NCBI GenBank assembly: GCA_900553185.1
Contig: USCT01000019.1
Coordinates: 1-34,424, forward strand
Direction of reading: 5' to 3'
Length of the DNA stretch: 34,424 nucleotides
Origin: an uncultured Bacteroides sp.
GTDB lineage: Bacteria; Bacteroidota; Bacteroidia; Bacteroidales; Bacteroidaceae
Below are positions 1 to 9,295 of the stretch, piece by piece. Position 1 is the first letter of the stretch; each line of letters starts with the position of its first letter. The position numbers and the translations under genes were made by a program. The notes under the pieces are model-generated. The model searched no databases, was not told the origin of the DNA, and saw nothing but the letters and a program-made list of their open reading frames with translations.

Positions 1-19
1 TAGGTAGTCGCCGTCTTGC

Positions 20-56
20 ATCCCCGGTTCCTTTCCTGGTGCCGGGGATTTTTTTT
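20..56 (+). terminator. Rho-independent terminator of an upstream gene
   Basis: The arms ATCCCCGG (20-27) and CCGGGGAT (42-49) are perfect 8-bp complements, followed by a run of eight T (49-56). This is a classic intrinsic terminator on the + strand and should end a transcript that starts left of the window. The remaining 1-19 bases are too short to identify the gene. Confidence 0.85.
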
Positions 57-134
57 GAACTTTGTCAATCTTCAAATTTAGGACTTTCATTAAAAAATTA
101 AACTTCTCTTTTTACCGGAAGGTGCTTTTTTCGT

Positions 135-142
135 TATATTTG
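135..142 (+). promoter_or_regulatory. Putative Bacteroidetes -7 box for the hflX operon
   Basis: TATATTTG matches the Bacteroidetes -7 consensus TAnnTTTG and lies 26 bases before the hflX ATG. No clear TTTG -33 box sits about 20 bases upstream, so the call rests on the -7 motif and its position between a terminator and the first gene. Confidence 0.5.
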
Positions 143-168
143 CGTTATTAAGATTTTAAGGAAACTGA

Positions 169-1428
169 ATGAAAGAATTTGTAATATCTGAAGCACAGAC
201 CGAAAAGGCTGTACTGGTGGGTTTGATTACTCAGACTCAGGATGAACGTAAGACAAATGAATATTTGGATGAGTTGGCTTTTCTGGCCGAGACTGCAGGT
301 GCCGAAGTGGTGAAACGTTTTACACAAAAGTTGGATACGCCTAATTCGGTAACGTATGTAGGTAAAGGAAAGTTACAGGAGATCAAAGAATATCTGTCGT
401 TGCAGAACGAATCGGAGGAAACGGAAATCGGAATGGTTATTTTTGACGACGAACTTTCTGCCAAGCAAATTCGAAATATAGAGAATGAATTAAAGGTGAA
501 GATATTGGACCGTACCTCATTGATTCTGGATATTTTTGCCATGCGCGCGCAGACAGCCAATGCAAAGACACAGGTCGAACTGGCGCAGTATAAATATATG
601 TTGCCTCGTCTTCAACGTCTATGGACTCACTTGGAACGACAGGGAGGTGGTTCTGGTGCCGGTGGAGGAAAAGGTTCGGTGGGTCTGCGTGGACCGGGTG
701 AAACTCAGTTGGAGATGGACCGCCGAATCATTCTGAATAGAATGGCTTTGCTGAAGCAGCGTTTGGCAGATATTGATACACAGAAATCTACTCAGCGTAA
801 GAATCGGGGACGGTTGATTCGTGTGGCTCTGGTAGGATATACGAATGTGGGAAAATCTACTTTGATGAACTTGTTGGCCAAGAGCGAGGTCTTTGCGGAA
901 AATAAACTGTTTGCTACGCTGGATACGACGGTTCGTAAGGTGATTATTGAAAATCTGCCGTTTTTGTTGTCTGATACTGTCGGATTCATACGCAAGCTGC
1001 CTACTGATTTGGTTGATTCCTTTAAGTCTACTTTGGATGAGGTCCGTGAGGCTGACCTCCTGGTGCATGTAGTGGATATTTCTCATCCTGATTTTGAGGA
1101 GCAGATTCAGATTGTAGATAAGACAATAGCCGATCTGGGAGCTGCCGGAAAGCCTACCATGATTATCTTTAATAAAATTGATGCTTATACTTATGTGGAA
1201 AAGGCTGCGGATGATCTGACACCCAAAACAAAGGAAAACATTACTTTGGAAGAACTGATGCATACCTGGATGGCTAAGCTAAATGACAATTGTATCTTTA
1301 TATCGGCTAGGAATAAAGTGAACATTGAAGCTTTGAAGGATCGTTTATATAAGAAAGTCAGAGAATTACATGTACAGAAATATCCGTATAACGATTTTCT
1401 GTATCAGTCCTATGATGAAGAACAGTAA
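169..1428 (+). CDS. hflX: GTPase HflX
   Basis: HflX is a ribosome-associated P-loop GTPase that binds the 50S subunit and, in characterised bacteria, helps split or rescue stalled ribosomes. The protein has 419 residues, close to the family norm. An N-terminal HflX domain (about 1-190) includes a glycine-rich stretch before the signature GPGETQLE. The G domain follows: G1 GYTNVGKS (about 223-230), G3 DTVG (about 269), G4 NKID (about 335) and an SAR motif as G5. The ATG at 169 follows AAGGAAA and a TAnnTTTG promoter. The DUF4954 gene starts 7 bases after the stop, so the two are probably co-transcribed. Nothing is missing from the catalytic motifs. Confidence 0.96.
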   Translation: MKEFVISEAQTEKAVLVGLITQTQDERKTNEYLDELAFLAETAGAEVVKRFTQKLDTPNSVTYVGKGKLQEIKEYLSLQNESEETEIGMVIFDDELSAKQIRNIENELKVKILDRTSLILDIFAMRAQTANAKTQVELAQYKYMLPRLQRLWTHLERQGGGSGAGGGKGSVGLRGPGETQLEMDRRIILNRMALLKQRLADIDTQKSTQRKNRGRLIRVALVGYTNVGKSTLMNLLAKSEVFAENKLFATLDTTVRKVIIENLPFLLSDTVGFIRKLPTDLVDSFKSTLDEVREADLLVHVVDISHPDFEEQIQIVDKTIADLGAAGKPTMIIFNKIDAYTYVEKAADDLTPKTKENITLEELMHTWMAKLNDNCIFISARNKVNIEALKDRLYKKVRELHVQKYPYNDFLYQSYDEEQ

Positions 1429-1435
1429 ATAGAAT

Positions 1436-3427
1436 ATGGAAACTCATTACCGCTTATTGACAGACGCAGAAATTGCTCAGTTGGAAAGACAGCTTTGTCA
1501 GGCTGACTCGTGGAAAAATATACAGGTTGCGGAAAATTTTACTCCGGACTATGTTCATTATACGCGTTTCTCCGGTGAAATCCGTTTGGGAGTGTTTGAG
1601 GAAATTTTTGCTCTTCCGGGTGGGATGAGTAAACATGCAGGTTTGTATCGTGTCACTCTACATAACGTAACAGTGGGTGATAATTGTTACATTGAAAATG
1701 TAAAGAATTATATTGCCAACTATGCGATCGGGGAGCATACATTCATTGAGAATGTAGATATTATCCTGGTTGACCGGGAGACGAGTTTCGGCAACGGGGT
1801 GGAGGTTTCTGTCCTGAATGAGACAGGCGGGCGGGAAGTAATGATTCATGACCGTCTGTCGGCACACGAAGCCTATATCATGGCCTTGTACAGACATCGT
1901 CCCCGGCTGATAGAACGGATGAAATCGATTGTACAGACATACGTAAGGCAGCGTACTTCCGGCAGGGGACAAATAGGCAGCCATGTGACGATTGTGGATG
2001 CCGGTTATATCAAGAACGTTTTTGTGGGTGATTATTGTCAGATTGAAGGTACGGATCGCTTGAAAAATGGAAGTATTAATAGCAATGAATTCGATCCGGT
2101 ACATATAGGATGCGGAGTCATTTGTGACGATTTCATTATATCCAGTGGCTCAAGTGTGGAAGACGGAACCATGTTGTCTCGTTGTTTTGTTGGACAGGCC
2201 TGCCACATGGGGCATAATTATTCTGCTTCTGACTCGTTGTTCTTCAGCAATTGTCAGGAGGAAAATGGAGAGGCTTGCGCCATCTTTGCCGGTCCTTTTA
2301 CGGTAACTCATCATAAATCGACGCTGCTGATTGCCGGTATGTTTTCGTTCATGAATGCCGGTTCCGGATCGAATCAGAGTAATCACATGTATAAGCTGGG
2401 GCCTATTCATCAGGGAGCTTTGGAACGGGGAGCCAAGACAACATCTGATTCTTATTTGTTATGGCCTGCACGTATCGGAGCCTTTTCATTGGTGATGGGG
2501 CGGCATGTGAAACATCCTGATACATCCAATTTACCTTTTTCTTATTTGATTGAAGAAAAGAATACAACGTATCTGGCTCCTGGGGTAAACTTGCGTAGCG
2601 TAGGTACCATTCGTGATGCACAGAAATGGCCGAAGCGGGATAAACGTAAGGATCCGGACAGACTGGATCAGATTAATTATAACCTGTTGAGTCCATATAC
2701 CATTCAGAAGATGATGACCGGACGGATGATTTTGAAGGATTTGTCTAAGGTATCGGGTGAAACTTCGGAAATCTATTCGTATCAGAGCGCAAAGATCCGT
2801 AATTCTGCTTTGAATAAAGGAATCAGGTTTTACGAGATGGCTATTCATAAGTTTTTGGGCAATTCGGTTATCAAGCGTCTGGAAAATATCCATTTTGATA
2901 ATGACGAAGAAATTCGTGCACGGTTGAAACCGGATACGACTGTAGGAACAGGAGAATGGGTAGATGTTTCCGGCTTGATTGTTCCCAAAAGCGAGATAGA
3001 ACGATTGATGCAGGAAATAGAAACCGGCAGTCTGACGTGTGTGGATGAGATGCATCGTCGGTTTGCCGAGATGCACCGTAATTATTATACGTATGAATGG
3101 ACGTGGGCTTATGAAAAAATGCTGGATTTCTATCAGCTGGATGCTGCCCGAATTACGGCAAAAGATATTGTAATGATTGTAAAGCAATGGCAGCAGTCTG
3201 TTGTGGATCTGGATAAAATGGTATATGAGGATGCCCGTAAGGAATTTTCTTTAAGTTCCATGACCGGATTTGGGGCTGACGGAAGCCGTAAGGAGCAGGA
3301 ACTTGATTTTGAGCAGGTTCGTGGCGCTTTCGAAAGTAATCCGTTTGTTACTGCTGTTCTGGAGCATATTCGTGTAAAGACGGAACTTGGAAATGAGCTG
3401 ATTGATCGGTTGGCTGATTTGATATAA
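1436..3427 (+). CDS. DUF4954 family protein with beta-helix-like repeats
   Basis: I recognise this 663-residue protein as the DUF4954 family, common in Bacteroidetes and of unknown function. Residues about 75-130 and 185-375 show recurring short strands with turns (for example VTVGDNCYIENV and VFVGDYCQIEG), like left-handed beta-helix hexapeptide-repeat proteins such as acyl- and nucleotidyl-transferases. A His/Asn-rich stretch (about 257-315, with CHMGHNY, VTHHKS and GSNQSNHMY) could form an active or metal site; that is inference. The C-terminal 250 residues look helical. There is no signal peptide or membrane segment, so it should be cytoplasmic. It starts 7 bases after hflX and is followed after 14 bases by the thioredoxin-like gene. 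The operon does not reveal the substrate. Confidence 0.88.
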   Translation: METHYRLLTDAEIAQLERQLCQADSWKNIQVAENFTPDYVHYTRFSGEIRLGVFEEIFALPGGMSKHAGLYRVTLHNVTVGDNCYIENVKNYIANYAIGEHTFIENVDIILVDRETSFGNGVEVSVLNETGGREVMIHDRLSAHEAYIMALYRHRPRLIERMKSIVQTYVRQRTSGRGQIGSHVTIVDAGYIKNVFVGDYCQIEGTDRLKNGSINSNEFDPVHIGCGVICDDFIISSGSSVEDGTMLSRCFVGQACHMGHNYSASDSLFFSNCQEENGEACAIFAGPFTVTHHKSTLLIAGMFSFMNAGSGSNQSNHMYKLGPIHQGALERGAKTTSDSYLLWPARIGAFSLVMGRHVKHPDTSNLPFSYLIEEKNTTYLAPGVNLRSVGTIRDAQKWPKRDKRKDPDRLDQINYNLLSPYTIQKMMTGRMILKDLSKVSGETSEIYSYQSAKIRNSALNKGIRFYEMAIHKFLGNSVIKRLENIHFDNDEEIRARLKPDTTVGTGEWVDVSGLIVPKSEIERLMQEIETGSLTCVDEMHRRFAEMHRNYYTYEWTWAYEKMLDFYQLDAARITAKDIVMIVKQWQQSVVDLDKMVYEDARKEFSLSSMTGFGADGSRKEQELDFEQVRGAFESNPFVTAVLEHIRVKTELGNELIDRLADLI

Positions 3428-3441
3428 GAAAGGAGGACGGT

Positions 3442-5217
3442 ATGAAAGTATGGTGGGCGTTTTGTGTCATCTGGTTGTTTTGTGTAAGTATGGAGGCGGC
3501 AGTTTCAGGACGTAAAGAAGTAGAATATCCGTGTTTTGTCGCAGCCAATACATCAAAGATTGAAATCCGGAGAATAATCCTGACAGACGCCCATACTCAG
3601 GTAGATGCCGTGATGTACGGGAAACCCGGTGAACCATTGGTACTTTCCTCCAATACATTCCTGACTACTGGAAATGTGTCGTATCGATTGAGGGAGACTG
3701 ATAAGGTTTCCATTGACGGAAGGACAGAACCGGATGTTATTCCGGAGTCTGGTCGTAGTGAAGTAACCTTGTCTTTCGAACCGGTTCCCAGAGATGTTCA
3801 TGAAATAAACTTTGTTGAAAAAGATTTTAATTGGAAAATCTGGGGAATTCAGCTGGTAGGAACAGAGCCTTATGTTTATCTTCCCAGTTTTTTGGAGAAT
3901 CAGACTTTAGAACAGACTCCTGATCTTGCTTTGCCTGTTTTGAAGGTAGGCCGGAATGTTATTAATGGATATTTGTTGGGGTATGATCCTTCCATGGAGG
4001 TTGAAATGACGCTGCATCATGCAGATTGGATGTTTCCGGATAATTGGTCTAAACCGGTGAAGATTTTGCCTGACGGTTCATTTCATATCGAAACAAATCT
4101 GTTGCTGGGCACTCCTGCCCGTTTGCAAGTAAACGAGTCGTCCTTGAATCTCTTTTTATTGCCGGGAGAAGATATGATGGTATATATTCATCTTCCACGG
4201 CTTAGCATGTCTGCATCTTCTGTTTTAAAAAAGGTATACCGTAATCGGCAGAAAGCCTGGTATACTGGAAGTGAGGAAGCTTTGAATACGGAACTGGCTA
4301 CATGGGATTATCCGTTGGCCATAGAAAAACTTATGTCTGTTCGCGAATGGAGGCAAATGTCTGATATGTCTGATGAAGAGTTGCAGCTGTTTCTGACTTC
4401 TTTTTTACATAAAAAAAAGAATTCATTATTGCGTGATAAAAACTTGAGTCAGGCTTTTCGGGATTATGTATTTGCAAATTGGGAGACTGAAATGTGCAGC
4501 CTGTTGTCTCAGCGTGGTATACAGGTGGATTCGGTTGATAGTCCGTATTCATGGTATGGTTATCGCTATGCCGATTATCAGGATGCTGTCAGTAAGCGGA
4601 AAAAGCCTTCTGTGCTGTGGAAAGATGTGATTGATGCTCGTGCACTTGTTTATAATTGTGTGAACAAGAAGGAGTATACGTCTGCTGATAAGAAAAAGCT
4701 GGGAGATATAGGGAATCCTGCAGTGCGGGCCTTTACAGCAGATAGAATAAAGCAGATAGAAATACTGGCGGCACGCGAGAAAGCTGTAAAGGGGCATGTG
4801 ATAGAACGTCTGGATACATTGATAGGAGGAGCTGATATTTTACCAGCTATTCTTTCACCTCATAAAGGTCAGGCTGTGTTGTTGGATTTCTGGGCAACCT
4901 GGTGTGGACCATGCAAGAAAAGTTTTACGGCTATGCGTCCCTTAAAGGCACGTCTGTCTGATAAAGGGATTGTTTATATTTACCTTACGGGCCCTTCTTC
5001 GCCGGAATTAGTCTGGCGTGGGGCTGTCTCGGGAATGAACGGAATCCATTATCGGCTGTCGAAAACTCAATGGGATTATTTGTGTAAGTCTTATGGAGTT
5101 ACGGGCATTCCTGCCTATCTGGTTATCAGTTATGACGGTAAATTGCTGGCACGTTATGTAGGCTTTCCGGGAGTAGATGTTTTGCAGAAAGATTTGTTGC
5201 GTGCCGTAGGGCAGTAA
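3442..5217 (+). CDS. TlpA-like thioredoxin-fold lipo/periplasmic protein
   Basis: The 591-residue protein begins with a hydrophobic signal sequence (about 1-20, ending near MEAAVSG), so it is exported. Residues 25-450 have no family I can name; they contain beta-rich segments (30-260) and a helical, charged part (260-460). The C-terminal thioredoxin domain (about 465-591) has FWATWCGPCKK with active cysteines near C488 and C491 and the cis-proline loop GVTGIPAYLV. This is the arrangement of Bacteroidetes TlpA/ResA-like disulfide oxidoreductases, which probably reduce or isomerise periplasmic disulfides; the substrate is unknown. The start is well supported by AAAGGAGG at 3429-3436, unusually strong for this phylum. 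It is the last gene of the hflX run. Confidence 0.85.
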   Translation: MKVWWAFCVIWLFCVSMEAAVSGRKEVEYPCFVAANTSKIEIRRIILTDAHTQVDAVMYGKPGEPLVLSSNTFLTTGNVSYRLRETDKVSIDGRTEPDVIPESGRSEVTLSFEPVPRDVHEINFVEKDFNWKIWGIQLVGTEPYVYLPSFLENQTLEQTPDLALPVLKVGRNVINGYLLGYDPSMEVEMTLHHADWMFPDNWSKPVKILPDGSFHIETNLLLGTPARLQVNESSLNLFLLPGEDMMVYIHLPRLSMSASSVLKKVYRNRQKAWYTGSEEALNTELATWDYPLAIEKLMSVREWRQMSDMSDEELQLFLTSFLHKKKNSLLRDKNLSQAFRDYVFANWETEMCSLLSQRGIQVDSVDSPYSWYGYRYADYQDAVSKRKKPSVLWKDVIDARALVYNCVNKKEYTSADKKKLGDIGNPAVRAFTADRIKQIEILAAREKAVKGHVIERLDTLIGGADILPAILSPHKGQAVLLDFWATWCGPCKKSFTAMRPLKARLSDKGIVYIYLTGPSSPELVWRGAVSGMNGIHYRLSKTQWDYLCKSYGVTGIPAYLVISYDGKLLARYVGFPGVDVLQKDLLRAVGQ

Positions 5218-5224
5218 TCAAATG

Positions 5225-5240
5225 GTAAAAAAGATTTTAC
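5225..5240 (+). terminator. Weak AT-rich hairpin after the thioredoxin-like gene
   Basis: GTAAAA (5225-5230) pairs with TTTTAC (5235-5240) across a 4-base loop, 8 bases after the stop codon. There is no long T tract, so termination is possible but weakly supported. Confidence 0.3.
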
Positions 5241-5272
5241 GTTAATTAGGGAAAAATTTCAATATTACTTTG

Positions 5273-5280
5273 TACCTTTG
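5273..5280 (+). promoter_or_regulatory. Putative -7 box for the fumarase gene
   Basis: TACCTTTG matches TAnnTTTG exactly and would give a leader of roughly 33 bases before the ATG at 5318. A -33 TTTG box is not obvious. Confidence 0.55.
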
Positions 5281-5317
5281 CTCCTAAACAATAACTAACA
5301 TTTTAAAACATTCAATT

Positions 5318-6961
5318 ATGGCAACACCCGAGTTCAAGTATCAGCCCATGTTTGAACGTGGTAAGGATACAACTGAATACTATTTGCTTACAAAAGATTA
5401 TGTATCTGTAAGCGAGTTTGAAGGAAAACCCATCCTGAAAATCGAAAAAGAAGGTTTGACAGCGATGGCCAATGCGGCTTTCCGTGATGTTTCTTTCATG
5501 TTGCGCCGTTCTCACAATGAACAGGTTGCTAAGATTCTGAGCGATCCGGAAGCAAGCGACAACGACAAGTACGTGGCTCTGACTTTCCTGCGTAATGCGG
5601 AAGTGGCAGCCAAGGGCGTTCTTCCTTTCTGTCAGGATACCGGTACAGCAATTATTCACGGTGAAAAAGGCCAGCAGGTGTGGACCGGATATTGCGACGA
5701 AGAAGCATTGTCATTGGGAGTTTATAAAACTTACACCGAAGAAAACCTGCGTTATTCTCAAAATGCTCCGTTGACCATGTACGAAGAAGTCAACACCCGT
5801 TGCAACCTTCCTGCACAGATTGACATTGAAGCAACTCAGGGTATGGAGTATGAATTCCTTTGCGTGACTAAGGGTGGTGGTTCTGCCAACAAAACATATT
5901 TATATCAGGAGACCAAGGCTATCTTGAATCCGGCTACTTTGGTTCCTTTCCTGGTAGAAAAGATGAAGACACTGGGTACTGCAGCTTGTCCTCCTTATCA
6001 CATTGCCTTCGTAATTGGCGGTACTTCTGCTGAAAAGAACCTGTTGACTGTGAAACTGGCTTCTACCCGTTTCTATGATACATTGCCGACTACAGGTAAT
6101 GAATATGGCCGTGCTTTCCGCGATGTGGAACTGGAAAAACAAGTGCTGGAAGAAGCTCACCGTATCGGCCTGGGAGCTCAGTTCGGCGGTAAATATTATG
6201 CTCATGATGTACGCATCATTCGTTTGCCGCGTCATGGTGCTTCTTGTCCGGTGGGTCTGGGCGTTTCCTGCTCTGCCGACCGTAACATCCGTTGCAAGAT
6301 CAATAAGGACGGTATCTGGATTGAAAAGCTGGATTCAAATCCGGGTGAACTGATTCCGGAAGAACTCCGTCAGGCTGGTGAAGGCAATGCGGTGAAGATT
6401 GACCTGAACCGTCCGATGCCGGAAATCCTGGCTGAACTGGACAAATATCCGGTTGCAACCCGTCTGTCTCTGAACGGTACAATCATCGTAGGCCGTGACA
6501 TTGCACACGCCAAACTGAAAGAACGTCTGGACCGTGGTGAAGATCTGCCTCAGTATATCAAGGATCATCCGATTTATTACGCCGGTCCTGCCAAGACTCC
6601 GAAGGGAATGGCCTGTGGTTCTATGGGCCCGACTACTGCCGGACGTATGGACCCGTACGTTGACCTGTTCCAGAGTCACGGTGGTTCTATGATTATGTTG
6701 GCTAAGGGTAACCGTAGCCAGGCCGTAACCGATGCCTGCAAGAAGCACGGAGGTTTCTACCTGGGTTCTATCGGTGGTCCGGCTGCTATCCTGGCACAGA
6801 ACAATATCAAGAGCATTGAATGTGTTGAATATCCGGAACTGGGTATGGAAGCTATCTGGAAGATTGAAGTGGAGGACTTCCCGGCATTCATTCTGGTCGA
6901 TAACAAGGGTAATGATTTCTTCAAGCAGATCAAACCCCGTTGTACCGGAAATTGCAAGTAA
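5318..6961 (+). CDS. fumB: Class I (iron-sulfur) fumarate hydratase
   Basis: This enzyme interconverts fumarate and malate, used by Bacteroides in the reductive branch that makes succinate. The 547-residue length fits single-chain class I fumarases (FumA/FumB type), with an N-terminal half carrying the [4Fe-4S] cluster and a C-terminal swivelling domain. The three cluster cysteines fall at C105 (PFCQDTGTA), C224 (AACPPYH) and C318 (GVSCSADRN), positions I recall for the E. coli enzymes. The C-terminal part has KGMACGSMGPTTAGRMDPY, typical of the family. The codon use looks strongly biased, as for a highly expressed gene. It is monocistronic, with its own promoter and a downstream terminator. 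The choice between fumA and fumB as symbol is conventional. Confidence 0.96.
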   Translation: MATPEFKYQPMFERGKDTTEYYLLTKDYVSVSEFEGKPILKIEKEGLTAMANAAFRDVSFMLRRSHNEQVAKILSDPEASDNDKYVALTFLRNAEVAAKGVLPFCQDTGTAIIHGEKGQQVWTGYCDEEALSLGVYKTYTEENLRYSQNAPLTMYEEVNTRCNLPAQIDIEATQGMEYEFLCVTKGGGSANKTYLYQETKAILNPATLVPFLVEKMKTLGTAACPPYHIAFVIGGTSAEKNLLTVKLASTRFYDTLPTTGNEYGRAFRDVELEKQVLEEAHRIGLGAQFGGKYYAHDVRIIRLPRHGASCPVGLGVSCSADRNIRCKINKDGIWIEKLDSNPGELIPEELRQAGEGNAVKIDLNRPMPEILAELDKYPVATRLSLNGTIIVGRDIAHAKLKERLDRGEDLPQYIKDHPIYYAGPAKTPKGMACGSMGPTTAGRMDPYVDLFQSHGGSMIMLAKGNRSQAVTDACKKHGGFYLGSIGGPAAILAQNNIKSIECVEYPELGMEAIWKIEVEDFPAFILVDNKGNDFFKQIKPRCTGNCK

Positions 6962-7014
6962 ATACTTCTTTGTCTGAAAGCTTGTGAAAAAGTATTTCGG
7001 ACGGATATTAATAG

Positions 7015-7063
7015 AAAAAGAGAACGGTAAGTCCTGTTACTGGGATTTGCAGTTCTCTTTTTT
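7015..7063 (+). terminator. Terminator of the fumarase gene
   Basis: AAAAAGAGAAC (7015-7025) is complementary to GTTCTCTTTTT, followed by further T up to 7063. The inner part can pair imperfectly. The long stem with a T run 54 bases after the fumarase stop fits an intrinsic terminator; the A run on the left makes it potentially bidirectional. Confidence 0.8.
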
Positions 7064-7106
7064 ATTGACATGTCAGGGGTTATCAGTTGTTATAGCATAG
7101 TAACAT

Positions 7107-7141
7107 AAGAAGGAGGTACATTTGCATGAAACCTCCTTCTT
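7107..7141 (-). terminator. Hairpin downstream of the sialidase operon
   Basis: AAGAAGGAGGT (7107-7117) and ACCTCCTTCTT (7131-7141) are perfect 11-bp arms around a 13-base loop. The hairpin lies 49 bases after the sialidase stop on the - strand. The T tract beyond it is weak, so it may terminate or stabilise the 3' end of the nan transcript. It could also serve the convergent fumarase transcript. Confidence 0.6.
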
Positions 7142-7189
7142 TGTTATTAGAATGCTAACCGTTCTAATTGATGATGCAATGTTACAAAG

Positions 7190-8818
7190 TTATTCTTTTA
7201 CAATATCTTTCAGTTTAATGCTTTGGAAAGTCATGTGAGCTACGCTACTTTCATAAAGTATTCCGATGGTTTCCTTATCAATCATTGTGAGGCAAGAATA
7301 TCCCCAGTTATATCCTTCGTCCAATAGTAATTGGTGTTCGGGGAGCCAGGTATTTCCACCATCCATACTAATCTTGATGGTAATGTCTTTTCTTTCGGAA
7401 GTACTGTTCGGATTGGAGAAAATCAGCAGATCTTTGCCCAGTATATTGTCTTTAGCCGGAACACTGATGAGACTGGCCATACATACAGGCTCTCTCAAGG
7501 CTGTACGTGAAGATTCGTGTTCTTTCCAGGTTTTGCCTAGATCGGTTGTGGTATAGACGGCACGGCTTCCTCCACGATTGTCACGCATATTCAGCATGAG
7601 TGTACCTGGAGTCACTTCGGCTACTTGCGCTTCGGTAGTGTTGGTACGTGCATGATTGTGGATGTGCCAGGTTTGTCCGCCGTCCTTGCTGTACATGATA
7701 CCGGCGTTGGGAATACGAGTCTTGTCAATGAATTGGATAGGGAATACCAATGTCCCATCGCTCATGGTGATACCTCTTCCCGGTCCCTGTAGTAAGAAAT
7801 ACCATTCCGGTTTCTTTACCTGTTCAGTGATATTGATGGGAGCCGACCATGTTTTTCCGTCGTCAGTACTTTTGGCCAATACCAGTTGAGCAGTAATGTT
7901 CCGGTCCATTCCCTGGTGTGAACTCCACCAGGCACGCTGGTTACCCATGCCGTGTGTCCAGGCCGCTACTATCCATATTGTATTGGTTTTGGTATCTACC
8001 AGTATCGAAGGATCGCCGACGCCGTTTTGTGCGGAAGGAAGTCCGTCGTGCTCTCCGAAAGAGAGTGGAAGACGCATCTTTTCCCATGTTTGTCCGCCAT
8101 CTGTACTGCGGCTGAGACCTATATCGATATGTTCCTGCAAGTCTACACTGCTGTTGTATCGTACGTCGTATACCCCCAGCAATGTTCCTTTATTGGTCGT
8201 TACCAGTCCTGGAATGCGGAATGCTGCCGATCCGTCATCACCGGCATGTCGTACACCTACCCCTAAACGACGAATAACGGGTGTTGATGCGATATCTTTT
8301 ACAGGATTAACTTTTCCGTCGGCCACGGCTTGTGTAATTTCAGCGGTAATCGGGGTATTCAGATTAGCATTAGGCTGCATTTCCAGACTAACCCAGAAAA
8401 AATTGAAGCCAGGAAACAGCTTCTGGTTGCTTTTCAGAGTCAGTGTATGGTTGGTTGGCTGGCATTCGTCTTTCTTGATGGAGTAAGAAGGATTGGCTGC
8501 CAGTGTTTTTCCCGGTGTCTGACTGGAAATATATTCTACCGGTGCAAAGCGTTTTTTCCCCCGGTCTTGAGGTGCTTCTGTTCCGCTGTAGTAAAGTTTT
8601 ACAGATTTGATGGCCGACAGAGGTACATTCTGATCGAATGTAACGGTTACTTCGTCCAGTGTCTTTGTCTCTTTAGCGTCCATTCGCATGTAAAAGAGTA
8701 CATTGTCGTTTCGTTCCAGCAAAATAGGAATCTGAGGTGACTTGGTATAGATGGTATCTGCAGCTTGGGCAGCTATGGCTGCCAGCATACCTAGTGTCAG
8801 TGAAAAAAATCGTTTCAT
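7190..8818 (-). CDS. nanH: Exo-alpha-sialidase (GH33)
   Basis: The enzyme removes terminal sialic acid from host glycans. The 542-residue protein has a signal peptide (about 1-20, ending AAQAA), an N-terminal beta-sandwich like the sialidase-associated domain of Bacteroides NanH (about 25-170) and a six-bladed propeller (about 185-540). The propeller carries the FRIP motif at 200-203 with its catalytic arginine, and five Asp boxes: STDGGQTW, STDDGKTW, SKDGGQTW, TTDLGKTW and SMDGGNTW. It is the last gene of the nan operon, 14 bases after the YhcH-like gene. No lipobox is seen, so it is probably periplasmic or secreted. It is full length. Confidence 0.96.
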   Translation of the reverse strand: MKRFFSLTLGMLAAIAAQAADTIYTKSPQIPILLERNDNVLFYMRMDAKETKTLDEVTVTFDQNVPLSAIKSVKLYYSGTEAPQDRGKKRFAPVEYISSQTPGKTLAANPSYSIKKDECQPTNHTLTLKSNQKLFPGFNFFWVSLEMQPNANLNTPITAEITQAVADGKVNPVKDIASTPVIRRLGVGVRHAGDDGSAAFRIPGLVTTNKGTLLGVYDVRYNSSVDLQEHIDIGLSRSTDGGQTWEKMRLPLSFGEHDGLPSAQNGVGDPSILVDTKTNTIWIVAAWTHGMGNQRAWWSSHQGMDRNITAQLVLAKSTDDGKTWSAPINITEQVKKPEWYFLLQGPGRGITMSDGTLVFPIQFIDKTRIPNAGIMYSKDGGQTWHIHNHARTNTTEAQVAEVTPGTLMLNMRDNRGGSRAVYTTTDLGKTWKEHESSRTALREPVCMASLISVPAKDNILGKDLLIFSNPNSTSERKDITIKISMDGGNTWLPEHQLLLDEGYNWGYSCLTMIDKETIGILYESSVAHMTFQSIKLKDIVKE

Positions 8819-8832
8819 AAGTTATGATGGGG

Positions 8833-9279
8833 TTATAATTTTACTTTTCCGATTAGTTTCCGGATGTTTCCTTCGCCGATGATCGGTGCGTGCGGGTCTT
8901 CTGGAAAGACAATCATGAATTGTCCGGGTTGCAGACGGATATAACTAGTCGGCTTATCGGCATATAATGCACAGTCGGTTTCAGCCCGGTAAGGCTGAAT
9001 TTCTTGTGCCAGGTCTTCTGCTGCTTTCCAACCGATTGTTTCCTGGCCTTCCAGCAGGATATGTACATCGATATAGGCGTGATGCAATTCCAGTACTTGC
9101 TGTTCGGCGGTCAGACAGGTGGGATTCACATTGTTGATAAACAGTGTGTCACCTTCCAGTTCGATACGTCCGCAGGGTGTATGCAGCAGGTCGTGACTTT
9201 TTACATAGTCGAAAAGTTTCTTGAATAGCGGATGAAGTGATTCTATTCGTTCGCTGTTCTGTAAGTTAGATACGATCAT
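8833..9279 (-). CDS. nanQ: YhcH/YjgK/YiaL family protein, NanQ-like sialic acid anomerase
   Basis: This is a 148-residue cupin-fold protein of the DUF386 (YhcH/YjgK/YiaL) family. E. coli YhcH, from its own nan operon, has been described as NanQ, an anomerase that speeds opening of sialic acid for the lyase. The histidine-rich motif LELHHAYIDVHILLEG (about 63-78) and the later EDPHAP (about 130) supply the usual metal-binding residues. There is no signal peptide, so it should be cytoplasmic. It lies between the transporter (16-base gap) and the sialidase (14-base gap), which supports a role in sialic acid use. The specific anomerase role is inferred from the family and context. Confidence 0.85.
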   Translation of the reverse strand: MIVSNLQNSERIESLHPLFKKLFDYVKSHDLLHTPCGRIELEGDTLFINNVNPTCLTAEQQVLELHHAYIDVHILLEGQETIGWKAAEDLAQEIQPYRAETDCALYADKPTSYIRLQPGQFMIVFPEDPHAPIIGEGNIRKLIGKVKL

Positions 9280-9295
9280 AATGTTTCTTGTTTGG

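Noticed and set aside
1..19. Possible tRNA or RNA-gene 3' end at the left edge
   Set aside because: The bases before the terminator do not show a T-loop or acceptor pattern; they are too few to classify.
619..1263. 214-residue open frame antisense to hflX
   Set aside because: It mirrors a conserved GTPase gene and has no start signal or family resemblance.
7896..8486. 196-residue open frame antisense to the sialidase
   Set aside because: The sialidase frame carries all catalytic motifs across the same DNA; the antisense frame has no recognisable features.
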